A stretch of 64,000 nucleotides of DNA from Chryseobacterium sp. YIM B08800 (GTDB lineage: Bacteria > Bacteroidota > Bacteroidia > Flavobacteriales > Weeksellaceae): positions 1 to 64,000 of the forward strand of contig NZ_JAPDKN010000027.1 in NCBI RefSeq assembly GCF_026163565.1, given 5' to 3'. The position numbers and the translations under genes are program-made. The notes beneath the pieces are model-generated. The model did no database searches and was not told the origin of the DNA. It saw only the letters and a list, made by a program, of their open reading frames with translations. Below are positions 51,444 through 60,690 of this stretch, in pieces (the first letter of the stretch is position 1; every line of letters begins with the position of its first letter).

Positions 51444-52280
51444 ATGAGCGAAAAAATCTCCATCATCATTCCTTACTACAAAGGCGAAGATTATATTAAT
51501 GAAACTCTTAAAAGTGTTTATCTTCAAACCTATCAGGATTTTGAAGTTATTGTTGTGAATGATGGTTCTGAAAAAGCAGCTTTAGATTTAATTGAAACAA
51601 ACGAAGCTTTCAAAAATCTAAAAATCATTCATCAGGAAAATCAGGGCCAATCTTCTGCCCGTAACAATGGAGTAAAATATGCTTCAGGAAAATATATTCT
51701 TTTTCTGGATTGTGATGACCTTATCGACAAAACATTTTTAGAAAAAACACATCAAATCCTTTCAAAAAATAAAGAAATAAGAATCTGTTATACAAAAGGA
51801 AAATTCTTCGAAAAAACCGACAAAGAATGGGTTTTGCAACCGTTCAACACCTTTGATTTCTTAATTGAAAACTGCATTCCGATTACCGCTCTTATTTACA
51901 AAGAAGATTTTGAAAAAGTGGGTGGTTTTGATACTCAATTAAACTACTACGAAGATTGGGATTTCTGGATTTCTTTAGTTGAAATGGGCGTAAAAGTTCA
52001 TAAAATTGATGAGTTTTTATTTTTCTACAGAATAAGAAATACAACAGATTCGCTGACCAATACAAGCATCGATAACAGCTCGAGACTGTCTGATAATTTC
52101 TTTGAGATTTATAAAAAACATTATACTTTTTACAAACAAAATGGATTAGATTTTCATAACATTATGAGCTTAATCCGTGAGAATAAAAAGTATAAAGCTA
52201 AATATTACAATGAATGGTACCGAAAATTGATGTATCAGTTTTTTAAGCCTAAAAAGTACCAAAAGATTTATAAAAATTAA
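51444..52280 (+). CDS. Glycosyltransferase family 2 protein
   Basis: A 278-residue GT2 protein. It has 'ISIIIPYYKGEDYINETLKSV', 'VVNDGSEKAALDLI', the metal site 'YILFLDCDDLID' (DCDD) and 'NYYEDWDFWISLVEMG' with the catalytic ED motif. The C-terminal 'RENKKYKAKYYNEWYRKLMYQFFKPKKYQKI' is basic and may bind the membrane. It follows the GT-B-like gene by 3 bases and overlaps the convergent gene 52277 by 4 bases. Confidence 0.92.
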   Translation: MSEKISIIIPYYKGEDYINETLKSVYLQTYQDFEVIVVNDGSEKAALDLIETNEAFKNLKIIHQENQGQSSARNNGVKYASGKYILFLDCDDLIDKTFLEKTHQILSKNKEIRICYTKGKFFEKTDKEWVLQPFNTFDFLIENCIPITALIYKEDFEKVGGFDTQLNYYEDWDFWISLVEMGVKVHKIDEFLFFYRIRNTTDSLTNTSIDNSSRLSDNFFEIYKKHYTFYKQNGLDFHNIMSLIRENKKYKAKYYNEWYRKLMYQFFKPKKYQKIYKN

Positions 52281-54316
52281 TTCCCAAAGCCTAAATACTG
52301 AAGCATCTTTTTAATATTCTGCTCCTGAGTTTCTATAGAGAATTTAGAAAGCGGCAAAAGACTGTTTTGATGTAAAGTCTGCCAAAGATTTTCATTATCA
52401 TACAATTCAAGAATTTTATCTGCGAAATTTTGAGGATTTTCATCTGAAATCAAAGCTGTTTTTGCGTCTTCCAGACTCATTCCTTCCGCTCCTATTCCGG
52501 TTGTGATTACAGGTAATTTAAATTCTAAAGCCTGTCCGATTTTTCCTTTAACTCCAGCACCGTAACGAAGCGGGGCTACAAAAACTCTGGAATTTTCAAA
52601 CCAAAAATCTACAGTTTCCTGATACCCTAAAATCTGAAAACGATCAGAATGGTATTTTTCTTTTAAATCGGCAGGAAAATCTGGTCCTAAAATCGATATT
52701 TTAATATGATTATTTTTCGCCCAAACTAATGGCAAAATTTGGTCATGTAAAAATTTCACTGCATCAATATTCGGCAAATGATTGTAACCGCCGATGAAAA
52801 GCAAACCTTCTCTTTCAGAAAAACTTAATGGAACATTATCTACAGGCTTGTGAATATTACTTACCGTGAAAATTTTATCTTTTTTGACTCCGTTTTCAGA
52901 CACTGTGTTTTTTTCTTCATCACTGATAGAAATCACAGCATCTGAAATATTCATTCCTGCATATTCTTTTTCTTTAAAGAAACTTATTTCTTTTTCTCTT
53001 TCATTAGTCACCACGTCGATATAATTATTCTCACGCTCCATTCTCAGATAATGAAGATCAACCATATCATAAATGATTTTTTGACCGTTTATTTTCCCAT
53101 TGATTAAATTATACCAATGATTAAAACCTAAAGGTCTGAAAATCCAAACTACATCAACGTATGACAAAGCATTCACAATCTGATCTTCTACTCTGATGAT
53201 TTTATTTTGGGCATTTACATAATCTCTGCAAATTTCGACACCTGCATTTTGAAAATAAGGAATATAATCTGAATCTTTAGTTTCATCAAAATGTTTAACT
53301 GCCAAAACAATATGATGTCCGTTTTTCTGAAGAATCTTTATAATTTCCATAAACCTTCTTGAGCCGGAATCCTGATCAGGTTTTGGCATATTTTCCTCTA
53401 AAAAAAGAAAATTTGGAGTTTTGTAATGAGAACTATAATTGGTTTTCTCGCTTTTTACATTTTTTTTATCTGTAAAATAAGAATTCCAATGGTTTGCAAA
53501 ATCTACTTTATCATTGCTATTTACTGTTTTAAAAGAATTATTAAAACAGCTAACTTCTGAAAGAGGTTGATAATAAGTATCTAAATTTCCTTCTTTTTTT
53601 AGCTTTAAACGCAAATCAGCTTCTGCAAAATATAGTGAAGAATAGGTTTCATTCAGTAAATTTAAGTCTCCGTTTTTATTAATTTTAGAGAACAACAAGC
53701 TTCCAGCGCAAAAATCTACTTTTCTTACAAAATTAAATTGGGGAGTATCAATTGCTTCAGATTTACCTAATTCAACGATTTCAGAATTTTCAAAAACTAA
53801 ATTTCCGGCGCTGACAATATTATTCTCAGCAGAAATCATTTTAGAACCTACCGCTCCCACATTTTCTTTGGTATTAAAAACCTCAAGCAAAGTTGACAAA
53901 TAATTTTCCTGAACCAAAGCATGAGATTCTAAAAGATAGATAAATTTTCCTCTTGCCTTTTCAATTGTATGATTTATAACTTGAGATAAACCATCGCTTT
54001 CTTCCTTGTTGATGAGGGTTATTCCTTTTACATTTTCTAAATATTGTTGAACTTCAGAGCTTTTATCATGAATAACAAAAATTTCTTTGGAAATATTTTG
54101 GTCATACTTTTCAATATGATGAAGACAATTAAGAACCATTTTCAAATCATTACTTCCGTGAATAATAATTGAAACTTCAGGATTGATTTCTGTAGAAAAA
54201 TTAAAGGGATGACTCTTAAAAAAATCAAGATTTTGAAGATTGGCAGTCACCTTTCTTTGATTTTTGATAAATTGATAATCCTTGATTTTATTTTTAAAAA
54301 ACCTTTTAATTCCCAT
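52277..54316 (-). CDS. Two-domain glycosyltransferase (GT2 + GT4)
   Basis: A 679-residue fusion. The first 280 residues are a GT2 domain ('VSIIIHGSNDLKMVLNCLHHI', 'GKFIYLLESHALVQENYL'), in which the usual DxD metal site appears as ESH, so it may be inactive or altered. From about residue 300 there is a GT4/GT-B domain ('MPKPDQDSGSRRFMEIIKIL', 'GLLFIGGYNHLPNIDAVKFL', 'VFVAPLRYGAGVKGKIGQALEF'). Such two-headed enzymes can add two sugars or use one half for binding. It stands alone on the minus strand between two plus-strand units. Confidence 0.88.
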   Translation of the reverse strand: MGIKRFFKNKIKDYQFIKNQRKVTANLQNLDFFKSHPFNFSTEINPEVSIIIHGSNDLKMVLNCLHHIEKYDQNISKEIFVIHDKSSEVQQYLENVKGITLINKEESDGLSQVINHTIEKARGKFIYLLESHALVQENYLSTLLEVFNTKENVGAVGSKMISAENNIVSAGNLVFENSEIVELGKSEAIDTPQFNFVRKVDFCAGSLLFSKINKNGDLNLLNETYSSLYFAEADLRLKLKKEGNLDTYYQPLSEVSCFNNSFKTVNSNDKVDFANHWNSYFTDKKNVKSEKTNYSSHYKTPNFLFLEENMPKPDQDSGSRRFMEIIKILQKNGHHIVLAVKHFDETKDSDYIPYFQNAGVEICRDYVNAQNKIIRVEDQIVNALSYVDVVWIFRPLGFNHWYNLINGKINGQKIIYDMVDLHYLRMERENNYIDVVTNEREKEISFFKEKEYAGMNISDAVISISDEEKNTVSENGVKKDKIFTVSNIHKPVDNVPLSFSEREGLLFIGGYNHLPNIDAVKFLHDQILPLVWAKNNHIKISILGPDFPADLKEKYHSDRFQILGYQETVDFWFENSRVFVAPLRYGAGVKGKIGQALEFKLPVITTGIGAEGMSLEDAKTALISDENPQNFADKILELYDNENLWQTLHQNSLLPLSKFSIETQEQNIKKMLQYLGFGN

Positions 54317-54413
54317 TTTAAATTTATTATTTTGTCTAAGTTTTTTGCGAAAACGAATTTAAGCATTTATTTCCTCAACTTTCAAAAGACTCTCATCTTA
54401 AACAAAATCATTA

Positions 54414-55565
54414 ATGAATTTTTCTAATAAAAACTTATTATTTTTCTTTCCGGAAAGCCCTTTCTCCAAAAGAGCAGGAAATGTTTTGCGTACTTATACC
54501 AACCTTAAGCAACTGAAATCATTAGGTTTAAATATTGATCTTGTTGGTGTAGAAGATTATTACAATAGCTTCGGAGATACTGCTGAAGGAATTGATTCTG
54601 AAATCATTAATGAAGTTTTTGTTCTGAAAACCAAACCACCAAAGAAAAAGCTAACCTTTCAATATTGGAAATATAAAATTCAGAAAAAATTTAATAAAGA
54701 AAATTCCAATCAATATCTTACTCAATATTTAAAAGATAATTTCACAACTATTCTTGACAAGAAGAAGTATGATTATATCTTTATTAATTATGAATTCTGG
54801 ACAGACCTCATCCGCAATCAGGATTTGAAAGGAGCAAAAACCATCGTTGACACCCACGACTGGATTACTTTGAATGAATTTTATAACAACAAAGACCTTG
54901 ATTTGGGGAAAAGATTTGGGGAAGAAATTAATAATCTTTCGTTTTATGATAAAGTGGTTACCATTTCGCAGGATGAATATTTTATTTTCAAAAGTTTTTT
55001 AGGTGATAAAGTGATTAATATTCCGCCAAGTTTTCCGGAAAATTTCGAAGATACAAATACCGAAAAAAAATACGATCTTATATTTGTAGGCAGTGACAAT
55101 CCTTTTAATGTATTATCGATCAACTGGTTTGTTGAAAAAGTTTTGCCTATTCTTCCTAAAGAAATAAAAATTTGTATTATCGGAAGGATTTGTAAACACG
55201 TTCCGGATCATGAAAGCATTGAAAAAGTTTTTTTTGCAGATGATTTAGAGACATATTATCATGCAAGCAAAATTGCAATTTGCCCAATGCTGAAAGGAAC
55301 TGGTATAAAAATTAAAGTTGTAGAAGCCATGTCTTTTGGCTTACCAATTGTAGGAACAGAAAAAGCAATTGATGGTTTTTCAGACAAAAAAAATAACGGT
55401 TGTAGGGTAAGTGATGATGAAAAAGTATTTGCGGATATTATCAAAAATCTTTTAACCAATTCATCAGACTACGAAAAACAAAAACAGGAAGCCATCCATT
55501 TTTTCAAGAATAATTTTTCTGAAAAAAAATCGGTTGAGCTTTGGAAAAAAACTTTAAACATCTAA
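54414..55565 (+). CDS. Glycosyltransferase family 4 protein
   Basis: A 383-residue GT-B enzyme. 'LLFFFPESPFSKRAGNVLRTYTNLKQL' opens the acceptor half; the donor half shows 'YDLIFVGSDNPFNVLSINWFVEKVLP' and 'IAICPMLKGTGIKIKVVEAMSFGLPIVGT', close in form to the GT4 half of the gene upstream. The start is the ATG at 54414. It is alone on the plus strand and ends 22 bases before the convergent GT4 gene. Donor and acceptor unknown. Confidence 0.9.
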   Translation: MNFSNKNLLFFFPESPFSKRAGNVLRTYTNLKQLKSLGLNIDLVGVEDYYNSFGDTAEGIDSEIINEVFVLKTKPPKKKLTFQYWKYKIQKKFNKENSNQYLTQYLKDNFTTILDKKKYDYIFINYEFWTDLIRNQDLKGAKTIVDTHDWITLNEFYNNKDLDLGKRFGEEINNLSFYDKVVTISQDEYFIFKSFLGDKVINIPPSFPENFEDTNTEKKYDLIFVGSDNPFNVLSINWFVEKVLPILPKEIKICIIGRICKHVPDHESIEKVFFADDLETYYHASKIAICPMLKGTGIKIKVVEAMSFGLPIVGTEKAIDGFSDKKNNGCRVSDDEKVFADIIKNLLTNSSDYEKQKQEAIHFFKNNFSEKKSVELWKKTLNI

Positions 55566-55587
55566 AAACGATCACATTAAAGGAAAT

Positions 55588-56802
55588 TTAATCCTGAATA
55601 ATGTTTTCATAAATTTTAATAAGATTTTCTGCACTTTTTTCCCACGAAAAAAGTCTTGACCGCTCCAAACCTTTTCTAGAATATTCTTGTCTTAAAGATT
55701 CATTTTGATATAAACTAAGCATAACTTCCTGCAATGCATTATTATCTTGAGGATCAAGGGTAATTCCCGCATCTCCCACCACTTCTGGTAATGAAGAAGT
55801 ATTTGACGTAACCGTAGGAACACCGCATTGCATAGCTTCTAAAGGAGGTAAACCAAAGCCTTCGTATAAAGACATATAATAAAAAGAATGAGCGTGGCTA
55901 TATAAACTAGCCAAGTCTTCATCAGGAACTCTTCCCGTGATGATAATTTTATGTTTTAATTCTTCAGCATTATTGTATTGCTCGAAAATCTTGTCGTAAT
56001 CCCAACCTTTTGCTCCTACAAGAACTAAACTTAAATCATCAATTTTATTTTCTTTAATCAACTGAAGAAAATTTCGAATTACAAAATCTACATTTTTGCG
56101 GGGTTCTAATGTACCCACACTCAGAAAATATTTCTCTGGTAAATTATATTTCTCTCTAATGATGTTGAATTTTTCTACATCCTTACAAACGTAGAAAAGT
56201 GATTTTGAAGCCGCTAATAAATTAACAAAAATTTGATCCGGATTCAGATGAGGAGCAAATTTCAGCAAGTCTTTCTTAGTATTTTCAGAAACACAAACCA
56301 CATGATCGTCTTTTCCAATACTTTCAATAATTTCCTTTATAAAACCAGAAGTAAAATGAAGGTCAGGCAACAAAATAGGAATCAAATCATGAATTGTTAC
56401 AACATTTTTTAAATTGGGAAACTTTCTGATTTCTTTATTAATAGGATAATAAAAAGAATGAAAAATCTGAGCTTCTTTAAGGGTTTCAAAATAGGTGTTG
56501 GCAAAGTTGGAAACTCCAAGCTTTTTGTACAGTTTTCTAAATAATTTTTCTTTTCTAAGAGGTAAAAATTTTCTTTTATCTCTATGATTCGCAGCTTTTA
56601 TTTTTATGGAGTTCTCATTAAAAAAATTGTCTAATTCTCTCGTACTCGTTTCATAATTAAACAGGCTCAGATGAGCATAGAAGGTCTCTACTGAATTATT
56701 TTCGCCAAGGGCTTTGAATAGCTCATAAGTAACACGGAAAATTCCGGTACGGTTATCTTTATAGAAATCTGCAATAACATCAGCGTCTAAGATCACTTTC
56801 AT
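55588..56802 (-). CDS. Glycosyltransferase family 4 protein (mannosyltransferase-like)
   Basis: A 404-residue GT-B retaining enzyme. The ATG at 56802 opens 'MKVILDADVIADFYKDNRTG', so the upstream in-frame TTG at 56811 is not needed. Donor-half motifs include 'YFLSVGTLEPRKNVDFVI' and 'YYMSLYEGFGLPPLEAMQCGVPTVTSN' (E-x7-E), typical of WbaZ/mannosyltransferase-like GT4 proteins. It is the last gene of the cupin > DUF6492 > GT4 unit and lies 24 bases from the preceding stop. Confidence 0.92.
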   Translation of the reverse strand: MKVILDADVIADFYKDNRTGIFRVTYELFKALGENNSVETFYAHLSLFNYETSTRELDNFFNENSIKIKAANHRDKRKFLPLRKEKLFRKLYKKLGVSNFANTYFETLKEAQIFHSFYYPINKEIRKFPNLKNVVTIHDLIPILLPDLHFTSGFIKEIIESIGKDDHVVCVSENTKKDLLKFAPHLNPDQIFVNLLAASKSLFYVCKDVEKFNIIREKYNLPEKYFLSVGTLEPRKNVDFVIRNFLQLIKENKIDDLSLVLVGAKGWDYDKIFEQYNNAEELKHKIIITGRVPDEDLASLYSHAHSFYYMSLYEGFGLPPLEAMQCGVPTVTSNTSSLPEVVGDAGITLDPQDNNALQEVMLSLYQNESLRQEYSRKGLERSRLFSWEKSAENLIKIYENIIQD

Positions 56803-56826
56803 CGGTGTCAAAATTTGATTTTTTAA

Positions 56827-57648
56827 TTATAAACTAATTTTTTTCTGATACCATTTCAAGTCACGATTCCAGTTCGATTGAAGAACAATACCTAAATAAT
56901 TCTCTTTAATTGAATCTCTTGTATGGCCTTCTTTTATAAGATCCTGAAACTGCTTCTTATAATGGAAAACTTTAAACAAAGGTTCTTTGGGAAATAAAGG
57001 AATAATTCGGCTCTTCAAAAGCCACTCACCATACCATGTAAATTCACTGGGAAACTCGTGAATAAGATCCGGATAATTGATATTGTTTGCGTCTAAGTAA
57101 TTTTCTTGAAAATCTTTCCAAACTTTGTTTGACCAGATCGTTGGTGAAGGACCATAATCGTAGCAGATCCCCTTGCGTCCGAATTTAGCCATTACTTTTC
57201 TACTTATATCTTCAAAATATTGTTTAGGATCATCTTTAAAATGCTTACGATTATTACTCAACCAAGAAAACATCTCTTTCTGTTGATGAATGATCGTATA
57301 AGGAACATCATCCTGAATAAAATCAGACATATAAAAATCTTTGATAAAATAAGAATCTGAATCTAAACACACATAGTTTTCCGTGATATTTAATCTATGC
57401 AACTGAGATTTTACAATTTGTTGATACTGCCAAGGATCTTTATTTTCCATGGCAATAATATCACTGTCTTTTATAATATCAAAAAGATCGGTTTGTAGAT
57501 TTTGTTTAAAAAAACTAATATCTTCGTCATTTACAGAGATCAGAAGTTTTATTTCATCTTTATTATATTGACTAATTGACTCAATCAGCTTACTGCAAGA
57601 CTCAAAATCAGCTCTGTAAGTTTTTACGAATAATATTAATTTTTCCAT
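56827..57648 (-). CDS. DUF6492 family protein (glycosyltransferase-like)
   Basis: A 273-residue protein that fits the DUF6492 group seen in surface-polysaccharide loci. It opens with 'LILFVKTYRADFESCSKLIESI', has a central 'NYVCLDSDSYFIKDFY' with a DSDS metal-like motif as in GT-A enzymes, and a Trp-rich second half ('YGPSPTIWSNKVWKDF', 'EFTWYGEWLLKS'). It is therefore likely a GT-A-type transferase of unknown specificity. It begins 4 bases after the cupin gene stop, in the same unit. Confidence 0.83.
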   Translation of the reverse strand: MEKLILFVKTYRADFESCSKLIESISQYNKDEIKLLISVNDEDISFFKQNLQTDLFDIIKDSDIIAMENKDPWQYQQIVKSQLHRLNITENYVCLDSDSYFIKDFYMSDFIQDDVPYTIIHQQKEMFSWLSNNRKHFKDDPKQYFEDISRKVMAKFGRKGICYDYGPSPTIWSNKVWKDFQENYLDANNINYPDLIHEFPSEFTWYGEWLLKSRIIPLFPKEPLFKVFHYKKQFQDLIKEGHTRDSIKENYLGIVLQSNWNRDLKWYQKKISL

Positions 57649-57652
57649 TTAA

Positions 57653-57997
57653 TTATTGTCTGTCATATTCATCATCCAGTCTCACAATATCATCCTCACC
57701 AAAGTAAGTTCCTGTTTGTACTTCAATGAAGACAACCGGTTTTTCTGAAAGATTCATGATTCTGTGTTTGGCTCCTAAAGGGATGAAAATACTTTCTCCA
57801 TAAGATAATTTTATTTCTTTATCATCCAAAATAATAGTGGCATCACCTTCAATGATTGTCCATTGTTCCTGTCTTTTGTGGTGATATTGGTATGATAGTT
57901 TTTGCCCTGGATTTACCTCAATTCTTTTCAGTTTATAATTGGGTTCGTCTGCTAAAACATAATATTTTCCCCAAGGTCTTTCGCCAATTTCTAACAT
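57653..57997 (-). CDS. Cupin protein, mannose-6-phosphate isomerase C-terminal type
   Basis: A 114-residue cupin like the C-terminal domain of type II phosphomannose isomerase/GDP-mannose pyrophosphorylase. It opens with 'ERPWGKYYVLADEPNYKLKRIEVNPGQKLSYQYHHKRQEQW', with the metal-binding HHxxRxE, followed by 'GDATIILDDKEIKLSYGESIFIPLGAKHRIMN'. It may isomerise a sugar phosphate for the nearby transferases. The ATG at 57997 is used: a TTG at 58012 lies too close to the -7 box. It is the first gene of the unit. Confidence 0.9.
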   Translation of the reverse strand: MLEIGERPWGKYYVLADEPNYKLKRIEVNPGQKLSYQYHHKRQEQWTIIEGDATIILDDKEIKLSYGESIFIPLGAKHRIMNLSEKPVVFIEVQTGTYFGEDDIVRLDDEYDRQ

Positions 57998-58020
57998 ATT
58001 TTTTGAATTCAAAATTTATA

Positions 58021-58028
58021 CAAATGTA
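58021..58028 (-). promoter_or_regulatory. -7 box for the cupin-DUF6492-GT4 unit
   Basis: TACATTTG on the minus strand, 23 bases before the ATG at 57997; with this box the alternative TTG at 58012 could not be transcribed with a ribosome site. Confidence 0.5.
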
Positions 58029-58092
58029 AATATTAAGATTAAAAATCCCAACATAGAAAACATTAAACATCTTTAAAACATTTAATTTTAAG

Positions 58093-58100
58093 TAAATTTG
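58093..58100 (+). promoter_or_regulatory. -7 box for gltX
   Basis: TAAATTTG, 17 bases before the gltX ATG. Confidence 0.55.
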
Positions 58101-58117
58101 CAAAAATTTTATTTAAA

Positions 58118-59626
58118 ATGGAGAAAGTAAGAGTCCGTTTTGCACCAAGTCCTACAGGACCTTTGCATTTGGGAGGCGTAAGAACCGCATTGTATGATTA
58201 TCTTTTTGCTAAAAATCAGGGCGGAGAATTTGTTTTGAGAATAGAAGACACCGATACTGCAAGATATGTAGAAGGAGCCGAAGAATACATTGAGGAAGCC
58301 TTAGAATGGTGCGGAATCATCCCCGATGAAAGCCCTAAAAAAGGCGGAAAATTTGCTCCATACAGACAATCTGAAAGAAGAGATATTTACGATAAATACA
58401 CAGAGCAGATCCTTAAGACAGATTATGCTTACATCGCTTTCGACACGGCGGAAGAATTAGACGCAATCCGTGCTGAATACGAAGCGAAAGGTGATGTTTT
58501 TTCTTATGATAATAAAACCCGAAACCGTTTAAGAAACAGTCTTGCCCTTTCTGAAGAAGAAGTTCAAAAATTGTTGGAGGCAAAAACACCTTACGTTGTA
58601 AGATTTAAAATGCCTGTTGACAGAACCTTAGGTTTGGTAGACATTATCAGAGGGAATTCTGCGGTAAATACAGATACTTTAGACGATAAAGTTTTGGTAA
58701 AAAACGACGGAATGCCTACTTATCATTTCGCCAATATCATCGATGATCACGAGATGGAAATTTCTCACGTTATCCGTGGTGAAGAATGGTTACCTTCTTT
58801 AGGTTTACACACTTTATTATATGAAGCAATGGGTTGGGAAGCGCCTCAGTTTGCCCACCTTTCTTTAATTCTAAAACCAGAAGGAAAAGGAAAATTAAGC
58901 AAAAGAGATGGTGATAAATTTGGTTTCCCGGTATTTCCTTTAAACTTCACAGACCCTGCAACAGGACACGTGTCTAAAGGATATAAAGAAAGTGGATATT
59001 TGCCTGAAGCATTCATCAATATGGTAGCACTTTTAGGTTGGTCTCCTGCAGATGATAAAGAAATTTTGACTTTGGATGAAATGGTGAAGGAATTTGATTT
59101 GCATAAAGTTCATAAAGCCGGAGCAAGATTCAGTAAAGAAAAATCTGAGTGGTTCAATCATCAGTATATTCAAAAAACTTCTGATGAAGAATTATTAACT
59201 ATTCTTAAAAATTCAGATTTAAACTTAAATATGGATGATGAAAAATTATTAAAGATCATTCATCTGATGAAAGAAAGAGCGACCTTCCCGAAAGATATTT
59301 ATGAAAATGGAAAATTTTTCTTTGAAGCGCCAACTTCTTATGATGAAAAAGCTTCAAAAAAAGCTTGGAATGACGAAACTTCAAATCTGTTGACTGAATT
59401 TGCTGTCACGCTGAGCGGAGTCGAAGCGTTTAATGCTGAAAACATCAAACAGAACTTACACGACTTTGCTGAAAACAAAGGTTTGGGAATGGGGAAAGTA
59501 ATGATGCCTCTTCGTTTAGCTTTGGTAGGAGAATTGAAAGGTCCAGACGTTCCGGATATTTTGGAACTCATTGGAAAAGAAGGAAGTATCGCCAGAATAA
59601 GCAATGCTGTAAATAATTTTAAATAG
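58118..59626 (+). CDS. gltX: Glutamate--tRNA ligase
   Basis: GltX charges tRNA-Glu. The 502-residue class I synthetase begins with 'VRVRFAPSPTGPLHLGGVRTALYDY', in which the HIGH motif is HLGG, and has the KMSKS motif as KLSKRDG (about residue 259) followed by 'FGFPVFPLNF'. The anticodon-binding C-terminal half has the usual length. It is a single gene with its own -7 box, marking the right end of the glycan island. Confidence 0.97.
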   Translation: MEKVRVRFAPSPTGPLHLGGVRTALYDYLFAKNQGGEFVLRIEDTDTARYVEGAEEYIEEALEWCGIIPDESPKKGGKFAPYRQSERRDIYDKYTEQILKTDYAYIAFDTAEELDAIRAEYEAKGDVFSYDNKTRNRLRNSLALSEEEVQKLLEAKTPYVVRFKMPVDRTLGLVDIIRGNSAVNTDTLDDKVLVKNDGMPTYHFANIIDDHEMEISHVIRGEEWLPSLGLHTLLYEAMGWEAPQFAHLSLILKPEGKGKLSKRDGDKFGFPVFPLNFTDPATGHVSKGYKESGYLPEAFINMVALLGWSPADDKEILTLDEMVKEFDLHKVHKAGARFSKEKSEWFNHQYIQKTSDEELLTILKNSDLNLNMDDEKLLKIIHLMKERATFPKDIYENGKFFFEAPTSYDEKASKKAWNDETSNLLTEFAVTLSGVEAFNAENIKQNLHDFAENKGLGMGKVMMPLRLALVGELKGPDVPDILELIGKEGSIARISNAVNNFK

Positions 59627-59673
59627 GTTTTCATAATTTTTCATACATTTGAAAGATTTAATTTACTTCAAGA

Positions 59674-60630
59674 ATGGAATATTTAAGTTTCGAACTTCCT
59701 ATAAAAGAGCTGATGGATCAATATCAAACATGTTCTTTAGTAGGAGAAGAAAGTGGTGTTGATGTAAAATTAGCATGCAGCCAGATCGAAGACAAGATCA
59801 GAGATACAAAAAAAGAGATCTACGGAAATCTTACACCTTGGCAAAGAGTACAGTTATCGCGTCATCCGGATCGCCCATATACTTTAGATTACATCAAAGG
59901 TATGGTAGATAAAGGAAGCTTCCTTGAGCTTCACGGTGACAGAAATTTTGCAGATGATCCTGCATTGGTTGGTGGTTTAGCTACTTTAGACGGACAAAGA
60001 ATCATGATTCTTGGAACTCAAAAAGGAAGAACAACCAAAGAAAGACAATACAGAAGATTCGGAATGCCAAATCCTGAAGGATACAGAAAAGCTTTAAGAC
60101 TAATGAAGCTTGCTGAAAAATTCAAAATTCCTGTAGTTACTTTGGTAGATACACCGGGAGCTTACCCAGGTTTGGAAGCTGAAGAAAGAGGACAAGGCGA
60201 AGCCATTGCAAGAAATATTTTTGAAATGACCATGCTTAAAACACCTATCTTCACTTATATTATTGGTGAAGGAGCAAGTGGTGGTGCATTGGGAATTGGT
60301 GTTGGTAACAAAGTATATATGTTAGAAAACACTTGGTACACTGTAATTGCACCAGAAAGCTGTTCTTCAATTCTTTGGAGAAACTGGGATCATAAAGAAG
60401 ATGCTGCAAACGCATTGAATCTTACTCCGAAAGATGCATTGAGAGAAAAATTCATCGACGGAATTATAGAAGAGCCACTTGGTGGAGCTCATTATGACCC
60501 TGAAGTTGCTTATTTAAATTTGAAAACTTCTATTTTACAAAACATAAAAGCTTTCTCTAAGTTTACAGGTAAGGAACTAGAAACTCACAGACAAGACAAA
60601 TTTATTGCGATGGGGCAATTTAAAGGATAA
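59674..60630 (+). CDS. accA: Acetyl-CoA carboxylase carboxyltransferase alpha subunit
   Basis: AccA works with AccD to move the carboxyl group from biotin to acetyl-CoA. The 318-residue protein shows '[22 protein letters not shown]', '[18 protein letters not shown]', the CoA-binding '[26 protein letters not shown]' type region and 'DTPGAYPG' (about residue 158). It is 47 bases after gltX and followed by a strong bidirectional terminator. accB and accC lie 18 kb upstream. Confidence 0.96.
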   Translation: MEYLSFELPIKELMDQYQTCSLVGEESGVDVKLACSQIEDKIRDTKKEIYGNLTPWQRVQLSRHPDRPYTLDYIKGMVDKGSFLELHGDRNFADDPALVGGLATLDGQRIMILGTQKGRTTKERQYRRFGMPNPEGYRKALRLMKLAEKFKIPVVTLVDTPGAYPGLEAEERGQGEAIARNIFEMTMLKTPIFTYIIGEGASGGALGIGVGNKVYMLENTWYTVIAPESCSSILWRNWDHKEDAANALNLTPKDALREKFIDGIIEEPLGGAHYDPEVAYLNLKTSILQNIKAFSKFTGKELETHRQDKFIAMGQFKG

Positions 60631-60631
60631 C

Positions 60632-60669
60632 AAAAAGCGGTTAAGATTTTTTTTCTTAACCGCTTTTTT
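60632..60669. terminator. Bidirectional terminator between accA and the DUF6759-like gene
   Basis: Perfect 14-base stem AAAAAGCGGTTAAG/CTTAACCGCTTTTT with a 9-base loop; A's on one side and T's on the other. Confidence 0.85.
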
Positions 60670-60690
60670 ATTTTACACTTTTTCTGATAT

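Noticed and set aside
45093..57997. A mobile genomic island with integrase or tRNA attachment site
   Set aside because: No integrase, transposase, flanking tRNA or direct repeat was seen at either border.
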